A DNA stretch of 64,000 bases. It comes from Phycisphaerae bacterium. Its GTDB lineage: Bacteria; Planctomycetota; Phycisphaerae; UBA1845. A program made the translations under genes and the position numbers. The stretch spans positions 56,566 to 120,565 of the forward strand of contig JAJDEA010000130.1 in the NCBI GenBank assembly GCA_029260035.1, read 5' to 3'. A model generated the notes under the pieces. The model made no database searches. It worked only from the letters and a program-made list of their open reading frames with translations, and was not told where the DNA came from. This document shows, piece after piece, positions 37,486-47,900 of this stretch. How positions within the stretch are numbered: the stretch's first letter is position 1; every line of letters begins with the position of its first letter.

Positions 37486-37558
37486 TCCGCTGATGTCTTG
37501 CCGATTCATCTATCGTGCCAATATTTCGTCTCTGATCGAATCCTGCAACGATTCGCCA

Positions 37559-37789
37559 TCAACGCGAAGCGCGTTTCGGTCTCGACTGCAGCAATGCGCG
37601 AAGCGCCACCAGCCTACCTCTCGGCTTGCGATTTCGACGCCGTGACGGCAGCACCGAATCTGCTCCAGGTTCAAAGTCAGGCCTATATCTTCTTCGACAC
37701 TGCCTGCAACTTCTAGCTGTGCCAAGTTCTTCAGTCCGGATTACCGCAGGAAAGGTACAGTGCGGACAGTGAGTGTACAACGGAACCAT
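37559..37789 (-). CDS. Possible small zinc-ribbon protein
   Basis: 76 residues. The first 40 look like a real protein: CPHCTFPAVIRTEELGTARS followed by CRQCRRRYRPDF, a four-Cys ribbon like those on small planctomycete proteins. The rest is Arg-rich (RRRNRKPRGRL) and less convincing, so the gene may be short or carry a frameshift. No neighbour suggests a role. ATG at 37789. Confidence 0.4.
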   Translation of the reverse strand: MVPLYTHCPHCTFPAVIRTEELGTARSCRQCRRRYRPDFEPGADSVLPSRRRNRKPRGRLVALRALLQSRPKRASR

Positions 37790-37941
37790 TAGCGCCCCTC
37801 CGCCTGACCATTGTCAGGCGAGCATTTCCGAACCTGTTATGAATGGAAACCCTACGAGAGACAAATCATCGAACGCCCTGCGCGACCATGACGGTGCGAC
37901 AGAACAGCGCGCGACCTGAAGCGCACGCTCAGCGAAAACTA

Positions 37942-39129
37942 TTACGTTCCCGCCAGACCGACAATCTCGGTAAGAAGCAGCGCCGCATCTTGTGTTCCAA
38001 TGGACATAATATCACTGGAAAGCGGCGATTCGATAAACTCTTGATCTTCAATAAACGCATCCGCAGCGGAACGATCGTCCATTAATGCCAGATCATCGTC
38101 AACATGGTTTAACCCCAGAAGATGACCCGCTTCATGACTTGCGACATTGCCGATAGCAATTGCAAGTTCCTCCGCAGTTGGTGTTCGAGAAAAAATGTCA
38201 GGCCTAAATGTCTCAGTAAACATAATCCCATCGTCGCAGAAATCCTGATTGTACGAATCAACGCCGTTGGCGATACCGAACGTCTGCGCGTCAAACCCGC
38301 CGAAGAACATCGTTGAAGCCTTGACGCCATCTGCAAGCGGCGGATCGTCGGACGTACGTACCTCGACATTGAACCGTGCGAAGTTCTGCTCCATCGACTG
38401 ACGGATTAATTCCTTAAGCGTATCCGTCTGACCTGCGTAAGCCGATGAAATGGCACTCGCATCGAAAGGTACAATTGTCGCGTTGCCCAATCCTTGAGAG
38501 TTTACCGTACCGCCGTCGAATTGAAGCAAGAGAATCTGAGGGGCAGGCGATGGCACAGGATTACCTTGTGCCAATTCAATGTCGATACTGTAACTGCCCG
38601 AACCTCGCTGTCCGCTCGCAAAAGTCGAATTGGTTGCTACAAGGTAATACGAATCGCTTTCATGCCTGACAACCCAATCGATAAAAGAATCCAGGTCTCG
38701 ATCGCCTGTTAGTGCTACGTTGCGGTCATCGTTGGCATAGGCAAGTCGGCCATCACCGTCGAACAAGGCAACGGATATATCCAGATCGGAACTCGACGTA
38801 ATTGTATCGATAACCAGCCGATCTCCCGGCACCAAAGCGCCAAGCCAAAAAACGTCGAGGTCACTACGTTGTGAAACAACACCCTGCAGCTGCGCGACGC
38901 CTGCTTCGTCGAAAACAGCGACAATCGCTTCATCAAACGAACCGTTCGGCTCCCCAGACGTCTTGCCTACCGCACTCGTCGCCGAACTATCACGATTGCC
39001 ATCGACAACATCCGTACCGTTTGGCGGGTCCGGAACAACGCCGCCCGGCATGACGCCCGGACAACCAGCGCTGAAAACGAGCACCAGCAGTGTCACTCCA
39101 TTGATGTATTTGTGTTTACGTTCCATCAT
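37942..39129 (-). CDS. Lipoprotein with metzincin-type zinc protease motif (downstream copy)
   Basis: About 395 residues: a signal peptide with lipobox VFSAGC, a low-complexity linker, a PPC-like beta domain (about 75-190, DLDVFWLGALVPGDRLVID), and a protease domain. The zinc motif HEAGHLLGLNH (about 331) and a downstream LMD give HExxHxxGxxH plus a Met-turn candidate, typical of metzincins such as matrixins. It is a tandem paralogue of the gene just upstream on the same strand, sharing VVPDP, S/N-G-x-FDEA, and the domain order. Probably exported and anchored to the outer or inner membrane facing the periplasm or surface. ATG at 39129 or 39126. Confidence 0.8.
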   Translation of the reverse strand: MMERKHKYINGVTLLVLVFSAGCPGVMPGGVVPDPPNGTDVVDGNRDSSATSAVGKTSGEPNGSFDEAIVAVFDEAGVAQLQGVVSQRSDLDVFWLGALVPGDRLVIDTITSSSDLDISVALFDGDGRLAYANDDRNVALTGDRDLDSFIDWVVRHESDSYYLVATNSTFASGQRGSGSYSIDIELAQGNPVPSPAPQILLLQFDGGTVNSQGLGNATIVPFDASAISSAYAGQTDTLKELIRQSMEQNFARFNVEVRTSDDPPLADGVKASTMFFGGFDAQTFGIANGVDSYNQDFCDDGIMFTETFRPDIFSRTPTAEELAIAIGNVASHEAGHLLGLNHVDDDLALMDDRSAADAFIEDQEFIESPLSSDIMSIGTQDAALLLTEIVGLAGT

Positions 39130-39260
39130 TCTATTCGCCTGAACCACACATCGACCCATTTTGGTTCTTTTCTACAGTGCCGCCCGGCTTTCGCGTCAGC
39201 TATGGCATCCAAATTTGTATGCTATCGGCTTCGACTCGACTCCGCCAACACTGTACGGAG

Positions 39261-40523
39261 TTAGAGTCCGCAGGTGCTCAGATGAAAATCTGACCGGTCT
39301 GGCAATCCCGCCGAATCAAATATCACTTTTGAACGCTCCTCCGACGCAGCGCGTTTGAGGTCTGCAAGCTCCGCATCGCCACCCAACGTGCCCAGCAACA
39401 GGTCAATGGAGTCCTGATCGCCGATCGGAAAAACGGTTTCATGAAGAGGCGAGGCTCGGAATGCCTGGTCGGCTGTCAAGCCTCGCAGGCTTGCCGTTAT
39501 GTCCATGATTCCCAGTGTATCGCGCGTATGGACCAACCCAAGCAGGTGACCAATTTCATGGCTTGTGACATTGGCCAACGCCTGTGCCATTTGTAATACC
39601 GTTGGCTCGATTTGTGAAAACGCGGCGAACGTGTCAGTAAAGATAATGGCTTCTTGCTGTTGGTCCGCGTCGAACTCATCGACGCCCTCCGCGACACCGA
39701 GAAGACCTGGGTCGAACGTTCCAAAGAAAACACGAGACATCGAGCCATCAAAGCGATCTCCTTCGCTCGTCGATAAAATGTTGATGTCGTATGCCTCGTA
39801 ATCCTCGCGAACCATTGCAACCAGTTCGGCGACCATCTGATCCGTTTGGTCGGCAAATGATGGATGAATTCCCTCGGCATCGAATGGTTGGACGTCGACG
39901 GCAGGGCGACGGCCGATGCGCACATCGTCGCCGCCGGAAAATACGAGCAGCACCGTACTTGATCGACCTTCGGAAACGGGCGAGTCGGGTTGTTTGCTGG
40001 CAACCAGCGTATAGTCGCCAACATCGTCCAGCGTTGGCGTTGCAGAAACAGCAACGTAGCAGGAACTGGAGAACCGGCTCGCCACGACATCGATAAACGG
40101 CTCGCGCCTACCCAGATAGACGTTGCGATTGTCGTTCACAAGGAGAGCGGCACCATCCTCGTCGAACAACGCCAGTGCGCCATCTAAAGTAAGGTCCGCA
40201 GACATGGTCACGATAATGCGATCGCCGGGTGAAACAAACCCGAGATCGTAGATATCCACATCATCCGAGCCTGCAATTCGGCCTTGGATCAAGCGGGACT
40301 GTTCAGCTACGTCAACGAGTTCTGCCTCGTCGAAGGCACCGTTTGATGGACCTTCCTGAAAGGCGGGTCCGGTGGGGTCCGGCACCACGGACGAACCGAG
40401 TGTCGTACGAGGACCGCTGCTTCCGTCAGGTGCGAGACTTACGCCACAGCCTACTACTGATATTGCACCGGCAACTGAAAAACAGCGCGCGGCATTCCAC
40501 AATTCTGATTTTCGGACGAACAC
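39261..40523 (-). CDS. Lipoprotein with metzincin-type zinc protease motif (upstream copy)
   Basis: 420 residues. The start is a GTG at 40523, chosen because AAGGGGGAAGAACC lies directly upstream; the reading frame extends further to 40631 without any such site. The signal peptide ends in the lipobox VVGC. A PPC-like domain (VDIYDLGFVSPGDRIIV) leads to the protease region with HEIGHLLGLVH (about 322) and IMD as the Met-turn candidate. It is paralogous to the gene 131 bases downstream, with clear similarity through the FDEA segment, the P-G-D-R-(L/I)-(V/I) segment and the HExxH region. It carries about 80 extra residues after the zinc site. Substrates unknown. Confidence 0.8.
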   Translation of the reverse strand: MFVRKSELWNAARCFSVAGAISVVGCGVSLAPDGSSGPRTTLGSSVVPDPTGPAFQEGPSNGAFDEAELVDVAEQSRLIQGRIAGSDDVDIYDLGFVSPGDRIIVTMSADLTLDGALALFDEDGAALLVNDNRNVYLGRREPFIDVVASRFSSSCYVAVSATPTLDDVGDYTLVASKQPDSPVSEGRSSTVLLVFSGGDDVRIGRRPAVDVQPFDAEGIHPSFADQTDQMVAELVAMVREDYEAYDINILSTSEGDRFDGSMSRVFFGTFDPGLLGVAEGVDEFDADQQQEAIIFTDTFAAFSQIEPTVLQMAQALANVTSHEIGHLLGLVHTRDTLGIMDITASLRGLTADQAFRASPLHETVFPIGDQDSIDLLLGTLGGDAELADLKRAASEERSKVIFDSAGLPDRSDFHLSTCGL

Positions 40524-40559
40524 GGTTCTTCCCCCTTGGTGTGCAGCTTCTTCCCATCC

Positions 40560-40579
40560 CACATGCCCCCCGGCATGTG
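40560..40579 (-). promoter_or_regulatory. Perfect hairpin in the leader of the metzincin gene
   Basis: CACATGCC (40560-40567) and GGCATGTG (40572-40579) form an 8-bp stem with a four-base loop. On the minus strand it begins 37 bases upstream of the GTG at 40523. It could modulate translation or mRNA stability, or be a DNA operator. Confidence 0.4.
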
Positions 40580-40844
40580 AGAACCTCTCAAGGGCGTCGG
40601 TCGCAAGAGGCAAGGCTGATACGACAGGCAAGTGTCCCCTTCACCTGAACCGTCGAACCAACCTCACCCCTGCGATCGCGCGTGCTTCGTCCCCCTCCAA
40701 AGCGAATCTACGATATGCCCCGGCGCACATGCCGACGTTTACATGAGAAAAAAATGAATTGAGCAAAAGGGCGAAAACTATGGGACGAAGCGCAGACCGG
40801 ACCAGCTCAATGTGCCTCAGGCGTGCATGAAATGACTTGGGGGC

Positions 40845-40850
40845 TATAAT
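40845..40850 (+). promoter_or_regulatory. Consensus -10 box giving near-leaderless addA
   Basis: A perfect TATAAT lies 11 bases before the addA ATG (40862). Transcription would begin about 5 bases before the start codon, and no ribosome site is visible. The -35 region is poor. Confidence 0.45.
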
Positions 40851-40861
40851 CCCGAACGATA

Positions 40862-43800
40862 ATGGGACGTTTACCCTTCACAACCGATCAGCAACGGGCT
40901 GTTGATACAACCGGTGCCAGCGTTGTTGTTTCCGCTGGGGCAGGGGCAGGCAAGACGGCTGTGCTCGCGGAACGCTGCGCCTACCTGGTATGTGATGCGC
41001 CCGCTGACGAACGGTGCGACGTAGACCAACTATTGGTCCTCACCTTCACAGAAGCCGCAGCTGCAGAGATGCGATCACGCATCATCGAATCGATCAGAGC
41101 AAGACTTCGAGATAAGCCGATCGATTCACGTTTACAGCAACAGCTTCGGATGGCAGAAACGGCTCAGGTTTCCACGATTCATGCGTACTGTCTGTGGATC
41201 GTGCGCAGGTGGTTCAATGAACTCGGCATCGATCCGACGGCTTCTCTAATGGACGCGGATGAAGCGACGCTATTGCAGCGTGAATGTATTACACAGGTTT
41301 TCGAGACGCTGTACGATAGAGGCGAAGTCGAAGCCAAACCTCTTGGGCAAATAATACCACCTAACGGTACGGAAGTAGCGGCAAGAACTACGGCGAACGC
41401 AAACCCCTGCGATGCGCAGGACCTCAACGATTCCGAAAAGGACTCATCCAACGATCATATTAGACACGAGAGTTTTCGAGCAGGATTTGCTGATCTGGTC
41501 GAACACTATGGCTTGGGCGATGACAGAGATATCGCTGATTTCGTCTTGAAGATTCACGCGTTTACAACGTCGTTACCCCAGCCGGAGAATTGGCTCGAAA
41601 GCGCCGTACATTCGGTCGCCGATCAGCCGGAAACGTGTGTAGCCCCGCTTCTCGATCTGCTCGAAAAGGAAATCGCATTACAAATAGAGTTTTGCGACGA
41701 GGCGATCCAATCAATAAGAGGTGGTAATGCAATCGGATATTTCTATGCCGATCAAATTGCGCAATACACTGCCGATCTTGAGGAATGGCGAAGACTAATC
41801 TCACTACAGGTCGGCAAGGCCAATGAAGGTCAGTCGTCTTCCGCCGATTCCGACGATCAAGCGAAAAGCGAGGGGACACTTGCAGCGCTCGATGTGATCC
41901 GAACACAATTGACTGAATACGCATTCCCGCACGGTCGCGCACCAAGATTGGCGCAAGACGCGGATGACACCACAAAAGCGGCACGCGCAAATGCTCAAGA
42001 CATTTTCAAAGAGGTGCGCGAAAAGCTCTTCAAGGGAAGGCTCAGGATTCCGATCTCGCTATTCTCTGTCGATGAGTGGATAAAAGGATTGAAAGAGACT
42101 GCGCCGTATGTCCAGACGATTATCGATTTGGTGAATGAATTCGCACGCGTCTATCAAGCCAAAAAGCGAGAACTCGATCAACTTGATTTTTCCGACCTGG
42201 AGCGGTTCGCTTTTGAATTATTGGCGCATGACAATAATCCGACACAGCCTTCAGCCATTGCTCTAAAACTTCAGGAACGGTTCGCCTACTTGCTCGTTGA
42301 CGAGTTCCAGGATATCAACCCAATCCAGCTCGCCATCATTCAACTTTCCAGCAGAGAGTTGGACCCGCTCAAGCCGAACAATCTTTTCGCCGTCGGCGAT
42401 GTCAAGCAAAGCATTTATCGATTTCGACTTGCCGAACCAAACATCTTCCAATCGCGATGGAAACAGGCATTGGATGGCGAAGTCGGTTTCGTATCCGTCC
42501 CGCTTCAAAAGAATTTTCGCTCCCGCCGCGAAGTTATCGATGCTGTCAATTTAGTCTTTTCGGAACTCATGAATGCCTCGACAGATTCCATCGCCTATGA
42601 CGAACACGCGCAACTAATACTCGGCAGAACGAACGAAGTATCGAATGAAAGGCATCCCGTAGAGCTGCACTTGCTCGAAAAACGGTGGACGAAAAGTGGC
42701 GATCCGGATGACCAGCCGGAGCCGGGCTTATCTGAAATCAACCACCCCAAGCGCTGGTCCGCAATCGAACGCGAGGCGTACTTAATCGGCACCCGCATTC
42801 AAGAACTCCTCGAGAATCAGGAAATCCTTCCCGAAGGCGAGCCGCTTGGCTTTCGACATATCGCGGTGCTGCTTCGAGCGGCTAGAGTAAACTCGGAACG
42901 GATCGCGTCAATATTATCTGCGATGGGCATACCGGCATTTGCCGACGTTGGCGGTTCGCTGTTCGAGGTACTCGAGATCCGAGATGCAATCGCAGCCCTG
43001 AAAGTCCTGGATAATCCACAACAAGACATACCGCTGGCTGGCGTTCTTCGCAGTGGCATCTTTGGAATAACACTTACAGTCGATGAACTCGCCGAAATGC
43101 GTTGCCTTGATCGAGGTATTCCCTTCCACGCATGCGTCAGGAAATACGTCAACGCGGGCTGCGATGAAGAACTACGAGGAAAGTTAGAAACATTTTTTCG
43201 CCGTGTCCATCGACTCCGACAATCCGCCAGGCAGCGACCGCTCGCCGAGGTGATTTGGCAACTGTACAACGAGTTCGATTACATCACATACGTTTGCGGG
43301 TTGCCGAATGGGCTTCAAAGACAAGCCAACCTCATCAAACTTCACGAAATCGCACGAAAATTTGGATCGTTTCGCAAGCAGGGTCTTCACCGCTTCATTC
43401 GATTCGTCGACTCTCTGGCTCAGGAGAACCAGAAAATCTCCGTCGCACCAACGATTGGAGAGGGAGAAGACGTTGTACGCATCATGAGTACCCATCAAAG
43501 CAAGGGGCTCGAGTTTCCTGTCGTCTTCCTTGCTGGCATGGGAAGTCGATTCAATCTAACCGACACGAAAGGGCGATTGCTATTTGAGCGAAACACGAAG
43601 ATCGGCATGCGTGTCATCGACTCAGCCCAAATGCTGGAATACCCCTCCGCGGCGCACTACTTGGCTTCCCGAGAAACGGACAGAGCTACGCGCGACGAAG
43701 AGGCTCGCATACTCTACGTTGCCATGACGCGTGCAAGAGACAAACTCATTCTCGTTGGCTCTTATCCAGATTTGGAAAACCTGCGGCAACAATTCAAGGG

Positions 43801-44824
43801 TTCAAGCGTCAGCCATAAACCGTCCAAGCTCGCACTCCTTCGAACCCAGACCCCGCTTGGTTGGCTCATACCCATCCTGTCCAGCGCCCCAGCAGGAAAG
43901 GTGCAAGGCCTGGGAACGTCGATAGCCGAGCAACCCACCTTCGTTGCAAAGCTGCACGGATTCGATGAGATCGAATCGTGGCGAATAGATACACGCCAAC
44001 CTGACGACGACGGCCAGCTGAAAGAGATAATAGCAAATGGTGGCCCCCTACCCCCCTCCGAGCCAGGCGTCGATGACGATCAAGAAGTCGAACGTATTCT
44101 TAATCGATTGGACACACCCTATCCTTGGCTGTCATCTGCGGTTATGCGAAGCGCCGTGGGAGCCAGCGCCGCGAAAAGCACTCAAGATTTTGATGCGATG
44201 GAAGAATTCGGCGGCATCCCTGAGCGGGAAACCGTTCCGTTCGAGCTTCCCAACTCGGCTGGAACCTCCACCTCCCAGGAACAAGCCGCCCGTCGTGGAA
44301 TCCTAACTCATCGAATCTTGCAGCATTTGGACTTTTCAAAAACCTCGGATGCGGCAACGTTGGAGTCGGAATTGCAGGAAATGACCTCGGAAGGCATCAT
44401 ACTTCCTGAGGAACGATCGGCTGTAGACGAAAAAGCAATTGCCTGGTTTCTGCAAACGGAGCTGGCTGATCAAATTCGCAAAGCAGGCAACGAGTACCGT
44501 CGCGAATTCCAGTTCGTGGCGATGGAGCGCCCGGAGTTCTTCGATAAGACGGCGGTCGCTTCAAACGACGACAAAGTATTGGTGCGAGGCATCGTCGATG
44601 GCATCCTCATTGCCGAGAATGAACTGATTATCGTGGACTTCAAGACTGACAAAATCCAAAGAGGGGACGTTGCAGCGCGTGCGGACCACTACAGATCGCA
44701 AATGACTTTGTACGCGCGGGCGATGCAGCGTATATGGCGCAGACGCGTCCGGTCGTGTCAGCTTGTGTTTCTCTCTCCGAGAGAAATCGTTGACCTCGGA
44801 AATTTGGCGCCAGAGATAGGATAG
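40862..44824 (+). CDS. addA: AddA-type helicase-nuclease
   Basis: 1320 residues. Superfamily 1A helicase: TTDQQRAVDTTGASVVVSAG and GAGKTAV (motif I), VLTFTEAAAAEM (Ia), LLVDEFQDINPIQ (II), GDVKQSIYRFRLAEP (III), MSTHQSKGLEFPVVFL (V), LYVAMTRARDKL (VI). A C-terminal RecB-like nuclease has GIVDGI and the metal-binding VDFKTD (about residues 1250-1270). AddA works with AddB to resect double-strand breaks for recombination. No addB is next to it, which is unusual because the two are normally adjacent. Two inserts between helicase motifs (about 120-200 and 300-360) lengthen it. The start is set by a consensus -10 immediately upstream. Confidence 0.92.
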   Translation: MGRLPFTTDQQRAVDTTGASVVVSAGAGAGKTAVLAERCAYLVCDAPADERCDVDQLLVLTFTEAAAAEMRSRIIESIRARLRDKPIDSRLQQQLRMAETAQVSTIHAYCLWIVRRWFNELGIDPTASLMDADEATLLQRECITQVFETLYDRGEVEAKPLGQIIPPNGTEVAARTTANANPCDAQDLNDSEKDSSNDHIRHESFRAGFADLVEHYGLGDDRDIADFVLKIHAFTTSLPQPENWLESAVHSVADQPETCVAPLLDLLEKEIALQIEFCDEAIQSIRGGNAIGYFYADQIAQYTADLEEWRRLISLQVGKANEGQSSSADSDDQAKSEGTLAALDVIRTQLTEYAFPHGRAPRLAQDADDTTKAARANAQDIFKEVREKLFKGRLRIPISLFSVDEWIKGLKETAPYVQTIIDLVNEFARVYQAKKRELDQLDFSDLERFAFELLAHDNNPTQPSAIALKLQERFAYLLVDEFQDINPIQLAIIQLSSRELDPLKPNNLFAVGDVKQSIYRFRLAEPNIFQSRWKQALDGEVGFVSVPLQKNFRSRREVIDAVNLVFSELMNASTDSIAYDEHAQLILGRTNEVSNERHPVELHLLEKRWTKSGDPDDQPEPGLSEINHPKRWSAIEREAYLIGTRIQELLENQEILPEGEPLGFRHIAVLLRAARVNSERIASILSAMGIPAFADVGGSLFEVLEIRDAIAALKVLDNPQQDIPLAGVLRSGIFGITLTVDELAEMRCLDRGIPFHACVRKYVNAGCDEELRGKLETFFRRVHRLRQSARQRPLAEVIWQLYNEFDYITYVCGLPNGLQRQANLIKLHEIARKFGSFRKQGLHRFIRFVDSLAQENQKISVAPTIGEGEDVVRIMSTHQSKGLEFPVVFLAGMGSRFNLTDTKGRLLFERNTKIGMRVIDSAQMLEYPSAAHYLASRETDRATRDEEARILYVAMTRARDKLILVGSYPDLENLRQQFKGSSVSHKPSKLALLRTQTPLGWLIPILSSAPAGKVQGLGTSIAEQPTFVAKLHGFDEIESWRIDTRQPDDDGQLKEIIANGGPLPPSEPGVDDDQEVERILNRLDTPYPWLSSAVMRSAVGASAAKSTQDFDAMEEFGGIPERETVPFELPNSAGTSTSQEQAARRGILTHRILQHLDFSKTSDAATLESELQEMTSEGIILPEERSAVDEKAIAWFLQTELADQIRKAGNEYRREFQFVAMERPEFFDKTAVASNDDKVLVRGIVDGILIAENELIIVDFKTDKIQRGDVAARADHYRSQMTLYARAMQRIWRRRVRSCQLVFLSPREIVDLGNLAPEIG

Positions 44825-44978
44825 CGCACCGTCTACGCCTGAAGGTTCGGGTGTGACACTGCGCTTGACCAATGTACGAATCTGACCAAGACTGGGATGG
44901 CCACAATTCGAGAGCCGTCGCATCGGAAATGAATGGACGCCTCGATGTCTCTTTCTCTCACTCTGACAAGCTGACGAA

Positions 44979-47900
44979 ATGAATTCTAACTCAGCCAAGA
45001 CGAAAATCCACGAACGCGTCCAGTCGATTGGACGAGAAATATTCGAGCTTGCAAGCGGTGCAGGCCCAAAAGCCTGGCACAAGGCATGGTGGCTCGATCG
45101 AATGACGCAAGTACTCGACGAGGATGCAGAACTCGGAACTCGCGCGTTCCAGTTCGTGGATTGTCTCCCCGCACTGCGCACCGGCGGGGACATCATGCGG
45201 CATCTCGCAGAATACTTCGACCCGAATACCGTGCGCGTGCCCAGCCTACTACACGGCCTTGTCACCCGAGGCCGATTTCAATCCCTCCGAGAAAACGTAG
45301 TTGGATGGGGAACTCGTCAGGGTGCAGCTGTCATGGCTGGGCGTTTTATTACAGGTTACGACGCGCCGAGCGCGATCTCGACCATCAAGCGACTCAGGCG
45401 CGCGGGTATGGCGTTTACTATTGATGTGCTGGGAGAATCGACAACCGGCGATGCCCGCGCAGACGCCTACGCCGAGGTTTACCACAAGTTGATCGACCGA
45501 ATCAGCCCGGTGGCAAAGAAATGGCGGACGATTCCTCTGATCGATCACGATGCAGATGGCCCGATGCCGATAGCCAACCTCTCCATCAAGCTGACAGGGT
45601 TGGATCCACATTTCGATGCCATTGACCCAACGCGTTCCATCGAAAAAGTTTGCGGGAGACTGCGACCTATTCTACGCCAGGCGCGGCGCGCTGGCGCTTT
45701 TATCAATATCGACATGGAGTCAACAAAACATCGCGAGATTACTTTCGAGCTTTTCAAGAAACTCCTGATGGAAGATGAGTTCCGCGACTGGACTGACGTC
45801 GGCATTGTCGTTCAAGCCTATCTGCGAACCGGTGAAGACGATCTACGAGAACTCATCGAGTGGGGGAAAAAGCGAGAATCACGTTTTGCAATTCGGCTTG
45901 TCAAAGGCGCCTATTGGGACGCGGAGACGGCAGCAGCAATTCGCGCTTACAAACAGCCGCCGGTGTGGGAACACAAATGGGAATCCGACGCATGCTTTGA
46001 ACGCATGACACAAACGATGCTCAAGCATACCAACTTGATACGACCGGCCTTTGCCAGCCATAACGTTCGTTCCATCGCCGTCGTCATGGCTACGGCCGAA
46101 TCACTTCGACTTACACCCAAAGATTACGAAATTCAGATGCTCTACGGCATGGGCGATCCGCTCAAGACAGCTGTTGTGAAAATGGGCCGAACACTTCGCG
46201 TCTATTGCCCCTATGGCGATCTCATGCCTGGGATGGGTTATCTGATTAGACGCTTGCTCGAAAATACGTCGAACGACAGTTTTCTGAAGCAAAGCTTTTC
46301 AGACCGGCAATCACATGAAAAACTCTTGGCCGACCCTGCTGTCGCTCAACCTCCAAGCTCACCGCCGCCAGCCCGGCACTATCAAAATACTGACCCCGAG
46401 GAACCCATGTTCGATTTTATCAATGCATCCAACACAAATTTCGCCGTCGCAGACAACCGCAAGAAAATGCTTGGCGCCATCAACTATGTGCGCGGAGAAA
46501 TGGGCTGCGAGTACTCCCTTCTCATCAATAATGAATCAGTCATTGCGGAGCCATTTACCCAATCGCTGAACGCGTCGAATTCAACTGAAGTCGTAGGGCG
46601 TGTTGCCCGAGCTTTCTCGTCTGAAGTCGAATGTGCCGTCGCAGCGGCGCGGAAAGCTTTTCCAAACTGGAGTCAGACGCTAGCAGCACAGCGTGCAGAT
46701 TTCCTGCGTAAGGTTGCCGACCGCCTCGAATCGCGCCGGTTTGAACTCGCAGCGACGATGATTTTGGAAGTAGGAAAGCCCTGGCGCGAGTCGGACGCTG
46801 ACGTAACAGAAGCGATCGACCATTTTCGATACTATGCCGGACAGATCGAACGCATCGAGTCCAGGCCTCGACTGCGCAATCTTCCGGGCGAGGACAACAT
46901 GTTGACCTATTCTCCGAAGGGCGTGTGCGCGGTGATATCTCCGTGGGCGTTTCCCTTGGCGATACTCTCAGGTATGACTGCCGCCGCACTCGCTGCCGGC
47001 AATACGGTTGTCATCAAACCGGCTGGACAGGCTGCGGTCCTTGCGGCGAAATTCGTGCAGATTTTGAAAGCCATAGGCCTCCCGTCCGGCGTGGTCAATT
47101 TCACGCCGGGCGAAGGAGCTTCAGTAGGCCGACAGCTTGTAGAACACGGCGACGTCAACATTGTGGCATTCACAGGTTCGCGGCAAGTCGGAGCCGAGGT
47201 CATCCGAGCCGGTTCAGTCGTTAGACCTGAGCAGCCATTTATCAAGCAGATGATTGTCGAAATGGGCGGGAAAAACGCGATCATCGTTGACGATGATGCC
47301 GACCTCGACGGCGCGGTAGAAGCCATCGTCGAATCGGCCTTCAGCTTCGCGGGCCAAAAATGTAGTAGCTGTAGCCGACTGATCGTTTTGGAGGGCGCCT
47401 ACGGCCCGCTTATGGATCGTTTGCGCGACGCTGTAGCAAGTATCATCATCGGGCCAGCCGAAAACCCCTCAACGATGGTGGGGCCGGTTATCGATGCTGA
47501 AGCGCGCGATCGAATCCTGAACTGCATCAAGCAGGCTGATACCGGTCGCACTGAATCCTACCAAGCGGAACTTCCGACGACGTGCCGAGACGGGTTCTTT
47601 GTTCCGCCCACGATCATTACTGACGTTAAGCCTGACGCTGGGATTGCGCAAGAGGAAATCTTCGGCCCTGTTTTGGCTGTCATTCGCGCTCGCGATTTCG
47701 ATCACGCTCTCGACATAGCAAACGGGACCCGGTATGCACTCACAGGTGGGCTGTTTTCAAGAAGTCCAGCCAACATCGAACGTGCTCGCCGAGAATTTGC
47801 AGTCGGCAATCTTTATATCAACAGAAAAATCACAGGCTCACAGGTCGACGCTCAGCCTTTCGGAGGATTTCGCCTTAGCGGTACCGGCGTCAAAGCTGGC

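Larger units (their letters stand above)
40524..40861. other. Divergent intergenic region between the metzincin and addA genes
   Basis: 338 bases without a supportable gene. It holds a long leader for the minus-strand lipoprotein, including a perfect hairpin at 40560-40579, and the promoter for addA at 40845-40850. The minus-strand promoter was not identified. Confidence 0.5.

Noticed and set aside
44561..45265. 234-codon open frame on the minus strand between addA and putA
   Set aside because: It overlaps both genes on the opposite strand and has a Cys/Arg/Ser-rich sequence without domain character.
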